Shown here one piece after another: positions 35,330 to 47,649 of a DNA stretch of 64,000 nucleotides. The stretch is from Siphonodentalium dalli (taxonomy: Eukaryota; Mollusca; Scaphopoda; Gadilida; Siphonodentaliidae): assembly GCA_032622095.1 (NCBI GenBank), contig CP136067.1, positions 97,640,707 to 97,704,706 on the forward strand, given 5' to 3'. The notes beneath the pieces are model-generated. The model was given only the letters and a program-made list of their open reading frames with translations. It did not search any database and had not been told where the DNA came from. The first letter of the stretch is position 1, and each line of letters starts with the position of its first letter. A program made the position numbers and the translations under genes.

Positions 35330-38130
35330 GGACTATTTTGTTTCCTGATATCACATATCAGATTCATTGAAAATCTAGAGCACGCTTCTGGTACAGTACT
35401 GGTTTAATTTGCCCTAACAGTTTTTGTTTTGTCAAAGCAATTTTGGACACTTCCTTCGAAATCACACTTCCTGATTGTCAAAGGAAAGTCCACGTTCTCT
35501 ATCACATTGAATCCATTTGAATCCATAAACCATTAAGTGTACCAATCATACATTGAATTTTAGTTTTTTCTGACTTTCGTTTGGATTCAGCTACATTTAC
35601 ATTTTCAGCCTGTTCTCCCAAAAATCAGTTCGTTGTGAGTTTGAGTCCATAACGAGTATTCCATTGCCAGTATCGACTCATAGCGATTTATTCTTAGTTA
35701 ATTTTGTGCGGAAATAACACGAATAAAACCAACTCACTACTTACCAGATTCACGCTCTTTAAATGTGTTTTCATTGTGGCCCGTGCCATAAAAATGAATA
35801 ACGCATATCAGTCAACTATTGGCTGATTTCAGAGTCAAATCTGTATCTAACTTTTGAGAACCGTAGTTGTGATGGCATGACCATTTTCGCTTCGTGATAT
35901 CACACATCAGTTTATTATAATTAATGACCAAAAATGTCATGTTTGCGTAAAAAAAGAAATGAACCAGCAAAATTTGGAGTCATTTAAATGTCTACAAAAA
36001 ACATGTCCAATATGCCCTGTTACTGCCACAGTGCAAGGACAATTTTGCTTGTTGATATTGCACATCAGAGTTGATTATTATCATTAGGCTATAGCAGTTC
36101 CATGTTCATATACAATAGACATGAATCAGCAATATTTGGAATCCTAGAAATCATGCTATAGACATCTGCCATATCATTCTGGTTGCCTACTCAGTGGATG
36201 ACAATTGGCTGACTGATATTACACATCAGATTTCATTATGATTAATTTTCAGCCATTTCATGTTCGTATAGAGGGCAAACGAATCACCTGTATTTTGGAT
36301 CCTAGAAATAGTTCTAAAATATTTACCTTATATTTCCAGTTGCTTCTTCGATGGAAGGACACTTTTGCTTTAAGATATCATATATATCAGAGTTCATTAT
36401 AATACATATTCCCAGTTCAATCACACAATGGCACAACACCATTCACTATAGATTAATACACGAGGACAATGTATTCTAATTGAGATTCATCAAAGTGCAT
36501 TGAAATATGCGTAGGTTATAAATGGATCAGCGATACGTGTGGTCCTAGAAATCGTTCCACAAACATATGCTCTATATTCTCCTTTGCTTTCTGATATCAA
36601 ATATCAGAGTTTATTATAATTAACATTCAGCAATTTCACGTCCATATAGAATAGAAATGAATCATCTATCTCTACAGTTCGAGATTCCCTGCGTTAATTT
36701 ACATTGCAATAACAAAATGGCATTCACTACAGACTAATACATGAAGCCATAGGTTTATTATAATATAGGTTCACCAATTTATTATTCGACAAATGAAGCA
36801 AACAATAGAATGAAGCAGCCATATTTTGAAACATGGAAACATTTGTATAACATATGTCTTGTCAGCGTCTTGATTTATGGAAGGCTGGACCATTTTGTTT
36901 TCTGATATCACATAACAGAGTTCATTATAATTAAGGTTCAACAATTTCATATAGGATATAAATTAATCATTTATTTGTGCGATTTCAAAATTAACTCATA
37001 CTACAATAACAGATTGACAAGAAGACGTTCACCACAGACTAATAAATAAGTCACACGAAAACAAATCATCGTTGGTCCCTCGATTGAAGGACCATTTTGC
37101 GTCCTGATAACACACATCAGACTTCATTGTAATTAAGGTCCAGGTATTCCATGTGCATATACAAATGAAATAAATCTGACATTTTTGGGATCCTAGAAAT
37201 AGTTCTACAAACATCTATCTTCAGCTTCGCTATTTATGTGATGGAAGTACGGTGTTGCTTTCTGACATATCACATATCACATATCAGACTTCATTATAAC
37301 TAATGTTGTTCGTATACATTAGAAATGAATCATGTATGTTTATAATTATGGCATTTGTTTGAATAGTTAATATTACAATCACATAATGATATAACATTCA
37401 ATACAACAATGACAAGAAGAAAAAACGAACAAATATTTCCATTCTCGGTGGAGTGTCCATTTAGCTTGTTGATATCCCATATTAGAGTACGTTATAATCA
37501 AGGTTAAGACATTTCTTTTTGATATAAAATATTAATGGATCAGCATATTTGGTATCCTTTAAAAACGTTCTACAAACACATGCCCAATATTTCCAGTTGC
37601 TTCACGGTGAAAGTATAATTTTGCTTCGTAACATCACATATCAGATCACATTCAAATTAAAGATGGTGTATCTCTTCCCTGAACTGTTTGTATAGATTCG
37701 GGGTAGTTATAATTATGAGTCAGGGAAACCAAATAACTTGAACCTATGTCACTAGGTAATGATTTTGTCTATGAATCGGGACAATTTATGGCTATTTTTT
37801 AGAACATTACTACGTTTTAATTCAAACTTTATCTCTTAAAACACTTTCATGATAAATACTTGTAATACCAGATGTTCTCATGGGCTTGTTTTTGGAGACA
37901 GCAGTGCTGATCGAGGTCCCTTCAAAACCAGTTTCCTAAAAATGATCTGGTGCCAGGAAGAGATATAGGGTTCAGAAATGTCCTGTTTGCATAAAAAAAG
38001 ATATGATTCAGCCATATCAGGGATCCTAGTAATAGTTATACACATATCTGCTGTCGGCCTGTCGGACATTTGTCAGTCTCGTTACATCTCGGCTGGGAGG
38101 ACAACAGTTGCTTGTTGATATGACATAACC
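35330..38130. repeat. Degenerate satellite-like array, 160-540 bp spacing
   Basis: A core resembling TTTTGCTTnnTGATATCACATATCAGA.TTCATTATAATTAA recurs near 35337, 35886, 36048, 36214, 36368, 36591, 36900, 37098, 37257, 37465, 37618 and 38108. Shared companions are CCTAGAAATmGTTCTACAAACAT, ATGGAAGGACCATTTT and AGAAATGAATCA. Units are unequal and roughly 65-80% alike. A block at 35605-35830 belongs instead to a dispersed family (see 59670-60030). Confidence 0.7.
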
Positions 38131-38740
38131 GCATCAAGTTCATAAATCTGCGTCTGATACACTATATTTATTTGTAGGGTTATCACACAATGATGTAATT
38201 TTGAAGAATTTGCCGCTGTCACTTGGCTACGTGTGTCAGTCTCCAAAGCGTGCAACTAAGATGACAACCGAACACCATTCGAAAATCCGTTCAGACTTGT
38301 TAATGTCGTTCCGAGAGTGTGATTTTTTATTACCCTATTATATTTGTCACGTGGTCAGAATTTCCAGATTGAGAATGAGCCCCGAGCTAAGGATTTTAAC
38401 TACCAACATAACACTGGTGTTCAAAATGGACTAGCAGCAAATATATTCGAACTCAGTTCTTGGTAAATGTTTTCTAACCACACATGGCAACATTGTGCGT
38501 ACATCGACAGTCGTATTATTACCGAATACTTGTTCAGCTCGACAGCGTGCATGATGTTCATACCCTGTGTCAGCTGATGCGATATTGAAGGCTGACATAT
38601 CCGGGGTGACCTCACGCACGTTTTTGAGTTCCTGTGCAATGGTCAAGTATGTCAGTGTTTGCAATCAGACATTTCTTGACAGAATGTTGCCTCGATTTCC
38701 CACACAAAGAGCCGCCCTGTCACTGAGTAAGCTGCGATGA

Positions 38741-39417
38741 TTATGGTCCTGCCGAGCATGCTCGACGGATCATCATTGTTGTTTTCATCATCGAGTTGGT
38801 GCCGAGGGAGGAGCTCGAGGCGACGTATAAATCCCATATCATTCCTGTGTTCTCTCCGTCTCTGGCTGTCATGCTGAGGTACTCTCCATTCAGATTGCTC
38901 CTGTAGCAGCACCCATACCACCAAGCGCCGTGGAATGTTAATGGGCATTTACTGTTTGCACATGGAGCAGGGGTGTTATCATTGTCGAATGTGCAGAACT
39001 CCTTTCCTTCGTGAGTGGTCAGTGCATCGCCGGCATCACCACTATAGTCCGACACGTGGATTGCGAAGTTGTTCGATGAATCGTCGATTCCGAAGTTGCT
39101 ATATCTGGCATATGTCTCCTGTCCGTCACCCGCCGTCAGCTTGACGTAGAGTTCGGTTGTCGCGATTGAGGTGAGTTCATAAATATGATTCAGTCCAATC
39201 CAGAAGTTTCCACTTGGGGTTGCATCACCAAAGCCGTTTACATACTCATCCCAACCCCTGTAGAAATCCGTGCTTTCGTCTCTTCGTTGTTGAAAGAGCG
39301 TCCATCCTCCTCCGTCCGTGTTCATGTCGCAGACGACGTCGATGTCACCAGTGACACCTGGTGTGATTCTGTACCAACCATCATTCACAAATCCAGCGTC
39401 TCTCAGCTCTTTGCAAT
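38741..39417 (-). CDS. PAN-FReD gene exon 3: fibrinogen C-terminal domain
   Basis: 677 nt from acceptor TTGTTTCCTTGAAG to TAA. It encodes the whole FReD domain, from DCKELRDAG to MMIRRACSAGP, of usual length (about 210-220 residues) with no internal break. AATAAA on this strand appears near 38326-38331, a possible poly(A) signal about 410 nt past the stop. Confidence 0.9.
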
Positions 39418-42400
39418 CTTCAAGGAAACAATATTGTATATATATATATATGAAACTTATATTAATCGCGCATGTTAGGCCAGTTCATAATTAAACTAAG
39501 GCTATGTTACACTGTAATAAATAATAATTAAGAACATTAATACATTATAGATGAATAGCCACTCCAATCGATTTTATTTTTGGGATTAAATTCCGTTGTT
39601 AACAAAATTGTGATAAGAAATTCCCTTTCTCCTTTTCTTAACCAATTTATTGCGCGCCACTGAAATGTTCATATCTCATTGTGGTTCTCTCTCCTCAGAC
39701 ACAATGAAAGTCAACTATTACATAATTACAATATGCATTGAGCTGTTCACAACGAACATTGATATACGAATGTCCTTCGACAATAAGACATTGTACCGGA
39801 TGTCAATACGTTTACAGACGTATAGCTTGGGGATGGTGGGTAGTCCAGCAGCCAAATAATTATCTCACTCAAGCTGAAAGTCTTTACACCGTTTGCCAAC
39901 ATTCGTTCTTAGATATGACACATACATGATAATGAACCATATGTATATCATACACTGTTATATAGTAGTGGTTGTGCTTGGATATCAAATACTAAACCCT
40001 TTTAGTGTATCCATGGATACTACCAATATTTTCTGAAGACAAAGTAGCTTCTGACATGCACCTCTAGTCACCCGACAATATTGGATTTGCCACCTATACT
40101 GCGTATGTAGTTTTAATTTAGTATCACCATGTTGCCTAAAAGGGGGTGTATTGACGACACAAAGGGTACAATATTATCTAGATATATCATCATAGGTTAA
40201 TTCCTTTCACTTTTTTAAACCCGAGGGAGTTATACACAACGTGTAGTAGAACGATTTTAATCTTATATCTGATATATAATACAATATATGTACTATATGT
40301 ACACATGTATAAATTAACTTAGTAAACCAAAATTATGATCGCACTATTTAGTGCACATCACAAGATATAGATATATGAAAAATACAAAACAAAACATGAA
40401 TAAATATATTGCAGAAGGCTAGGTTTTGACATAAATAGCTGAAATCAGATTTGCTGGCAACGCTCTTTTTAGCAAAATAATTTCCAGTATGGTTCTATTG
40501 TGCTGAAGGTCTAAAAGAAGCTCAGAAACATGTAGCTCGTGCTAATTGAAATTGTTGACGGGCGGACAAACGGACACCAACCCGTTGAAATGGCTCAAAC
40601 TGTACAAAGTAAAGTTCTGTAAAAACTGATGTATAATAGGTGATAACACATCGCAAAATAGTCAACAATGGCTGGTCCCAATAGTGCCTAGATTGAAATA
40701 AATAAAATACCTCGTGGGTGCTCCCGTGATATCGAAAATAACTGTTTCACACATTCCTGCATTCATTAGCAATCGATTATTAGAATATACCGAAAGAAAA
40801 GTGATCATGGGTAACGGGAGTCGACCACCTAATAGAAAGACATATTTTGTCGTAGTTTTTTGGGGGGAGTTCATTTCAAAACTTCAGATGATGAATTTTA
40901 TCAGTTGGTAGCCGGTATTTCATGGATGAATAATTATTACCCCCTTCATCACCATGACTGATTTGTTTGATCAATTCAGATGTGGCAGGAAAAAACTCCA
41001 GGATACAAGCACCGGTGGGTGGGTGGCTTCTGAACGCCGATAGCAAATTTTTCCAATGTTATGTAATTTGTTTCGAAATCCATGTTTAAATGAATTATGA
41101 CTACCGAAATTATTTAAATGTACAGGCTAATGAACTGGGCCAATATAGAGCATAAATCAAAAGAAGGTAGCTATTATTTTTAATATTTATCCAATAATTG
41201 TTCTTTTATAACACGATATCATGGGGTGGGTCCCGCGTCTTACGAGGATAAAATTGAACTAACGAAATAAAATATTTTCCATCAGTTCTCATTGTTGTTT
41301 TTCAATTATCGCTACAATGCCAACGTCAGCTCATTTAATTGTTTTTGGTGCTTTAAACAACGTTTTGTATAGCTCGTCTGTCGTATCGTTTCCTGTTACT
41401 GGACGTATGTGGTGTGCAAACGATAATAGTATAATAATACTGGCGATGTTCCATCTTTCCTGGCTTATACAACGCTTGCTTTGTGAGTTATGGAAACGAT
41501 ATGTCTTATAGTAGCCTTCGCCACAACATACGTGGTGCCAATTTTAACAATTAATTCTGATCGAATTCTGATCTGTTACTTGAGTCTTCAAAATGATGTG
41601 CCTGAGATTAGGCGGGCGATCGGTTTAGTGTTAGGAAACGAAGGACCTACATGCGGCTGCAGCACTGAATATACACCATGTCTGTCCGAATATCTTGTGC
41701 ACGACCCTTCGGGGGAAACAACATTTTGTTTGAGGAGAGGACATTTAAAAAAGCATTTTACTTGTTGTCCAATCCTCTTTCTAAATCTCTATGTATCTAT
41801 ATGTGTATTGTGTTTGTGTAAAATGTTTTATTTTTTTTAAATAAATATTGTTTACACCAACATTTAGTCCAAAATGACGGTTTCTTAATATTTATGCTAT
41901 ATCCACCATTAAGATTAATCCGAATTACCATATGATAACAAGTCTATTGGTGAATTCCGAATAAAGAAACTGTCGGAATAAAGAACATTTGAAATGAAGA
42001 CACGCCCCAAAGATTTGTAGAACCATTAAAAAAAACAAGTCCGACCAAAGACAGATCCCATTGGTCATAGCCTTCTTATCTAGATCGTCTCCATTTGCAA
42101 CGCTAGCATAATATCAAACCATGGGGACAAGCCAAAATGTGTCTAAACGGTTTATGAGTCATAAGACGTTGTCAACTGCATATTCAGGTTCACGTCATTG
42201 GCAAAATCGTTTTCTCAAACGTGCGTGTTTTTTCGGAAACATATCAAAATAGTATAGGCACGCCTTATTTTGTCATTTAACACCCATGACAATGTTCCCT
42301 TCTTGAATGCGAAAACACCAAACATTAAACGTGTGCGATTTCCTATTACAATAAGTGTGGATAAATGACATGATTGAAATTCAATAAGAACGACGGAATT

Positions 42401-45400
42401 ATTTCATGTATGTAAATTTTGATGACATGATTTGCTCCATTTACGGTAGCCTAGGCTAGAAGTGGTGCTTTACAATATAATATGATGTCATTTCATGTTT
42501 TGAGTATTGTGTGGCCTCTAAAATAGATGATAACCCTGTTCATCCAGACTTCCAAACGATATATCATGGTGAACAAACCTTTTGCGTCACAGTACTCACA
42601 TATATGAGAGCAGAAACTCACCTTTATATCCCGCTGTTGAAACCTGCAAATTAAAAGAGACAGTGAGCTGACTTGGTTAAACTACCCTTCTATGAACAAT
42701 ATGGCCGGATTCGTCATCTCCGGTTAAACCTCCGAGTTTAAACCGGGTTTAAACCTACATTTGCCGTCTAGCCAAACCGGGTCTAATGGGGGCGTTTTGT
42801 CGTTCAGAAGTTTACGTAGACCAGGTAAAAACCTGAGATGACGAATCCTGCCATGTCCCACATATACGCAAAACTGTGACATTTGTATTAAATGAAATTC
42901 TAGAACCGGGAACGGAATTACGGGCGACAGTTCGGAAAATGTATATTATTTAACAAGAAACTTTTGTTTATACACGAATTATTTCCTCATTGGATTAATC
43001 ACCAAAATCATGTACATGTTGCAGTATAAACAGTATAAACAATTTTTTTCCCATGGTCATATTTTTCTAGATCGCCTACATGTGCAATCTTTACGTCACC
43101 GCTGATTTTAAAATTTCAACTGGAACGAACAAAACGGTGTTAAATTTATCTAATATATATAATAACAACCAAAACACTTATTTTCAGAACTATAGCGCCG
43201 AATTTCTTCTGAAGTCTTCTGCGTAGCTATGTTTTTAGATACCACTTACCAAATTATGTATACGCATGTTAGGGTTTGAACGAGCCATGTCCGTTTAACC
43301 CATTGAGCGACGAAATGACCATGCGAACCACGAGAAGCAATTTCGTCGAGCAGTCATCACAGGGTCATGTCTTCATTTTGAAGGTTCTTCATTCCGAATT
43401 TTTCATTATTCGGAATGTATCGGGGGAATTGTTTATTCAGAAAATACCCACACGCTCACAGGTTCTCATAGCTTCAGTAATAACGTGAAATATAATGCAG
43501 TATGTCATGTGATTCAATCACTAACAATTCCCATTCTATTTAACACTAAAAGTTTGTCAAAATGTTTCATGTACATTTTCCTCTAACCAGATATTAAGCG
43601 AATTAACAACAAGTAGTTATAAGCAACAACATTCATAACACAATGTCAGACATGCACCAATGAAACACACAAGGCCATCCAAAATAATGTAATCAGAATA
43701 TACATATTAACAACCATTATTATGAACGCTCTTCAATTGTTAGCGCGACTGAACAATTGTTAGCGCTACTGAACAACGGGAGCATAGACGCACTTTATGA
43801 ACGATGCCAGCTGCGTGCTTATACGGTTAAACGTGGTGAAATTACCCCCAAGGCTGGAGAAGGAATAGTTCAGTGATTGTCCCATTGTTAGGCACACGAA
43901 ATTCATAACAGACAAATCGCAAGGGTGCTTTGAAGTGGGACCAGTCCGTGTTGTTTCGGACATATCTATTCACATTCACCGGCGATCATGTTAATCACGT
44001 TGTTGGGCGTGGCTAACCGGCTATTATGTCCAATCGCGACCAGCGCATTGATTGTGCGTCGTGGTCAAAACACACCCAATGGCACATTTCCAGATGATTG
44101 TTTTATGTGGGATCAATTGTGCTCTAAGTCGGTCAGAGCACGCGAATAGTTTCTTACCAGAATAAATCTCGTCTTTGACTCGATTGATTCTGGTAAAGAA
44201 CAATTCTTGTGCTCTAACCCTTTCTTGGCGGCGTGTCCACAAGGTGAGAGTGGCGGCTTTCAGCAATATGGTATTATCATGTCACACTTTATTCATTCTC
44301 ACACGAGCGTGCATGTGCTTGTTCGCGATCATTGAGGGCATGACAACAACCATTCTACTGGCCTTGCTTGTGGTCCTCCTGGTGATTGGGTAGTTTGATA
44401 GTATGCTCATTTCATAGACTCTGCTAGCCACTGAACGACCCCAGACGCCAACTTAGACCCGGTTTGGTTGGACCATCAATGTAGGTTTAAACCAGGTTTA
44501 AACTCGAGAGTTTAAACTGGAGACGACGAATCCGGTCCTCAAGTTTAGCCTCAAATTATCGAAATGGACAAAAACTTATCCCCACACACTGTATAGATGC
44601 GAGTGCTTCTCGCTTATACATTTCCAATCCAAATATGCTCGCTGTCGTAATTATTGATGTTCGCAATCAATAAAACGAGGCGGTCTGCATTCGGAAATTA
44701 CGATTAATTATCTCGACGATACAGAGACACTACTGCTAAACCACTAATCTGGCTTGACCAGGTTTAAATCTGAGATGACGAGTGCGTCACTTATTTCCAC
44801 CGCGGATTTAGCTGTCAAACGGTGGTTTAAACCTAGAGCTTTACTTAGACCAGGTTTAAGCCTGAAATGACGAATCCTACCCATAAGTTCCAGAGCCCAC
44901 CGCCATAAAACGGATTCACGAAGATATGTTGTACAAATAGTTTTGGTGTCAAAGTGGATGGCACACATTCCACTGATGCTCACAAACTTTATATATACAG
45001 AACCTTCATAAACCCCCCCCCCCGATATATGTACTTTCGGAATAAAGAGTCTTCGGATCACAGAACCTTCGGAGAAAAGAATCATAGTGTCATCCATGCG
45101 ATGCATGCGATACCAGCACGAATACTATATGCCCATATGATATACATGGTGTGTACACATAGCAGTGGGACGGGTTTGTTATGGTGCTACCGCCTTCGTT
45201 CGCAATACACCATATGTACGACGTGTAGTTATCGCTCAGCTGATGGTCCAAGCCAGCCCTCTGAAGTTGGGGATGAGTTAATAGTGTTTGAGAATACACG
45301 AATGTTCTAATTGTTTCTGTTCGTCTGCTCTTGTATTCATTCGAAGTTCTTTGGTGATTATTATATTACACATCTATTTATGAAATAATAATTACCACAC

Positions 45401-47089
45401 ACTTTGTTGATTATTGATAAAAAACCAATCATAAAGCACGACCACACACTTTGCGTTCTAAATCAAGCACGACCTCATGTTTATTTATGATTAAATCAAG
45501 CACCACCACTTTATTTATGAAATCAAGCACCACACACACTTTATTTATGAAATTAAGCACCACACACACTTTATTTATGGTGACAACCACAACCACACAC
45601 TGTATTATGGAGTTAAGCACAACCACACACTCTATGTACGAAATCAAGCACCAACACACACTTTATTTATGAAATCGAGCACCACCACACACTTTATTTA
45701 TGAAATCAAGCCCCAACACACATTTATTTATGAAATCGAGCCCCAACACACATTTATTTATGAAATCAAGCACCACCACACACTTGATTTATGAAATCAA
45801 GCACCACCAAACACTTTATTTATGGAGTCAATGTACCACCACGCGCTTTATTTATGGAATCAAGCACCACCACACACTTAATTTATGGAGCCATGCAGCA
45901 CCACGCGCTTTATTTATGGAATCAAGCACCACCACATACTGTATTCATGAAATCAAGCATTACACTTCTAAGTAGTTTTGTAATTTTCAACACATACTCG
46001 CGCATATGCATTTATGTATATAATCGGACCTATAATATTCACATATATATTCATATTGGATTATTTGATTCTGTAATATGCCGATAGTGGACTTATATCC
46101 GTTATTCCGTTGTATGATGCGGGCAGCAGTGAAAACATATTTTAAAGAGCGTATATCTCTGTAATTTTCAGCACATAATAAATTATGATTATAAGTTATT
46201 ATGATGAGTCGACAATTCCACTAAAACACTCATTTCCAGTTCGTTGTGGACTCAAAATAAGGTGATTCGACGCCGATTATTCACCCAAAGTAAACCCTAT
46301 TATAACCTGACATCGTACTCATTTCCGGGAGAACATGCTGTAATTTTCGACAGAAAGTCCAAGAGCGGTCTGCCACATGTACCATTTGCGCTAGGTACCA
46401 AGATAGACTCTTTTTATCGCCGCGCTCGAAAAATCTTAAGAATGTAACGGTGAACTTTGTGTTTTGCAATTATTATATTTGTTATGATGAGAATTGTATC
46501 TATATCTGTTTCCTTGAATTTAGTATCGGAGAGTGTAAAATGTTTTCTGTGCAAATATTGGTAAACTTGTTCGCGTATCTGTGACATGTGATTAGTTGTT
46601 TAGCGAGGTGGGTGCTCTTAATGAGCAGAGGAGCGATTTTCGTACTTAACGACAGTAAACTTCAATGTAGTATTTCCATCACAAATAAATCTGAATTGCC
46701 ATGTTAATAACGGTGCTATTACATACAAAATCGAGACAATAATACAAATAGATTGTGCACAAGATCGAATTGAACACACTGCTTACCTCTTTCCTCTTGA
46801 TAACAATTGAGTCGACATCGTCCTCCAGACATCCTCCACGGACAGAGGATGGGAAACATATCATTCCATTGGGGCCGCCATTTTTCATATAAGTAGCTGC
46901 CACACACCACGGATTTCTGAGACACCATTCGGTGCACTCGATTTTACTCCGGGGCGATGAGATGCTCGAGCCGGTCACATTGATGGATTTCTCCTTCTTT
47001 CCTTTGATCACAACATATCCACCATCCTGGATACCATATATACAATGGATACTCGCGGCTAGCAGAATCAATCTTGTCATTGAGAACAT
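38741..47089 (-). CDS. Secreted PAN-like/fibrinogen-related protein, three exons
   Basis: Exons 46787-47089, 42622-42643 and 38741-39417 join in frame to 1002 nt, 333 residues. Residues 1-19 (MFSMTRLILLAASIHCIYG) form a signal peptide. Residues about 48-92 are a Cys-rich PAN/apple-like segment (SKIECTEWC, NPWCVAATY, MICF). VSTAGYK is encoded by the microexon. Residues about 109-333 are a fibrinogen C-terminal domain: DCKELRDAG, DMNTDGGGWTLFQQRRD, FYRGWDEYVNGFG, FWIGLNHIYELT, a DNDN acidic site, AWWYGCCYRSNLNG and MMIR. FReD proteins are secreted or surface lectins that bind acetylated sugars and act in invertebrate immunity. That role here is inferred from the family. Extra cysteines in the FReD region (EFCTF, NSKCP, GCC) are unusual. 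Introns are about 4.1 and 3.2 kb. A broken exon-1 copy is at 3180-3481. Confidence 0.87.
40970..41360 (-). repeat. 390-bp block in FReD intron 2, repeated upstream of the gene
   Basis: It aligns with 47650-48045: AACTCCAGGATACAA, CCGGTGGGTG, AATTATGACTAC, CAATATAGA, CCAATAATTGTT, CAATTATCGCT and GTGCTTTAAA occur in the same order and spacing. It is about 75% alike. It could be a dispersed element or a trace of local duplication. Confidence 0.65.
42622..42643 (-). CDS. PAN-FReD gene exon 2: 22-nt microexon
   Basis: The acceptor TTTTAATTTGCAG and donor GTGAGT flank 22 nt that encode VSTAGYK plus the first base of the FReD Asp codon. Phase 0 in and phase 1 out are exactly what exons 1 and 3 need. 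It would be missed by frame-based gene finding. Confidence 0.8.
42703..42852. mobile_element. 150-bp TIR MITE (GATTCGTCATCTC family), intact copy
   Basis: The left end GGCCGGATTCGTCATCTC and right end (inverse GGCAGGATTCGTCATCTC) form 18-bp TIRs. The interior holds GAGTTTAAACCGGGTTTAAA and AGCCAAACCGGGTCTAA. It sits only 59 bp upstream of the microexon, inside intron 1 of the PAN-FReD gene. Confidence 0.8.
44425..44540. mobile_element. Same MITE family, inverted partial copy
   Basis: Read on the minus strand it gives CCGGATTCGTCGTCTCCAG, GAGTTTAAACCTGGTTTAAA, CCAACCAAACCGGGTCTAAG and GTCGTTCAG, in the same order as 42703-42800. The opposite end is missing. Confidence 0.7.
44745..44882. mobile_element. 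Same MITE family, two right ends in direct order
   Basis: GACCAGGTTTAAATCTGAGATGACGAG and, about 90 bp on, GACCAGGTTTAAGCCTGAAATGACGAATCC are both right-end type, so two partial copies lie head to tail. No left end is seen. Confidence 0.6.
45395..45965. repeat. 31-bp minisatellite in FReD intron 1
   Basis: About 16 clear units of AAGCACCACCACACACTTTATTTATGAAATC type (29-32 bp), preceded by degenerate ones. On the gene's strand each typical unit reads CATAAATAAAGTGTGTGGTGG, an AATAAA hexamer followed by a GU-rich run. By eye 11 of 16 units keep a perfect AATAAA. Threonine-rich open frames across it are repeat products. Confidence 0.9.
46787..47089 (-). CDS. PAN-FReD gene exon 1: signal peptide and PAN-like segment
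   Basis: 303 nt, 101 codons, ending KRKE at donor GTAAGC (phase 0). I chose MFSMTRLIL as start because it gives a clean signal peptide and is conserved in the copy at 3.2 kb, whose upstream sequence diverges in frame. An in-frame ATG 20 codons upstream is less likely. Five cysteines follow the signal peptide, one fewer than the even number expected if all pair. Confidence 0.85.
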
Positions 47090-47647
47090 GATTATATATA
47101 AAACAAAAACTATGTTATACCGTTGCAGAATTTGTCTAATATGCGACAATTACAATCTAAGTCCTAGAGGTTCAAAAATATGTCCGATACACGACGCTGA
47201 TAATGGATGAATGTTAAAATGAGACAAGCGGTTCACTCTAAAGACTGTTTCATCGACCGAATCTCAGCTCAACTAATGCATCTAACGTGAAGGGTATGCC
47301 CAACGCAATCCACCGAGTGTGCATTAGATGTAGATTTTATATCAAGGATACTGAAAGTTTAGTAATTATGGGTTTTGATTTACTAGGATTTTCTGAGCGA
47401 AAACGTGGACATTAGCAGATTGCTATGCAACAACTACATGAACATTGGTGGTATACTACCTCTCAAGAAACGCGCTCGAACATATAACAAAGAATCGACG
47501 TCAATCGATGGCCTGACATCCTATCATACCTCCCGTGTAGTTTGCAGAGAATCCAGAGTGACAAATGTATGTTGTTCAGGGATGCAAAATATGCATTTTC
47601 GTTACTTGACAAGTTCTGTATTGCAATAACCATTACAATAAACTGTT
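47090..47647 (-). promoter_or_regulatory. Conserved 5' flank of the PAN-FReD gene
   Basis: This flank is conserved with 3482-4075 upstream of the pseudogene exon, but with many small indels. Shared blocks include TTATTGTAATGGTTATTG, GATTCGGTCGATGAAACAGT and ATCCATTATCAGCGTCGTGT (minus strand). It presumably holds the promoter and any 5' UTR. No single TATA or initiator can be assigned. Confidence 0.45.
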
Positions 47648-47649
47648 AA

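Noticed and set aside
45451-46087. Thr/His-rich repeated frames
   Set aside because: Products of the 31-bp minisatellite in the FReD intron.
47091-47105. TATA-like TTTTATATATAATC just before the FReD start codon
   Set aside because: It touches the ATG, so transcription would start downstream of it. The copy at 3.48 kb keeps only part of it.
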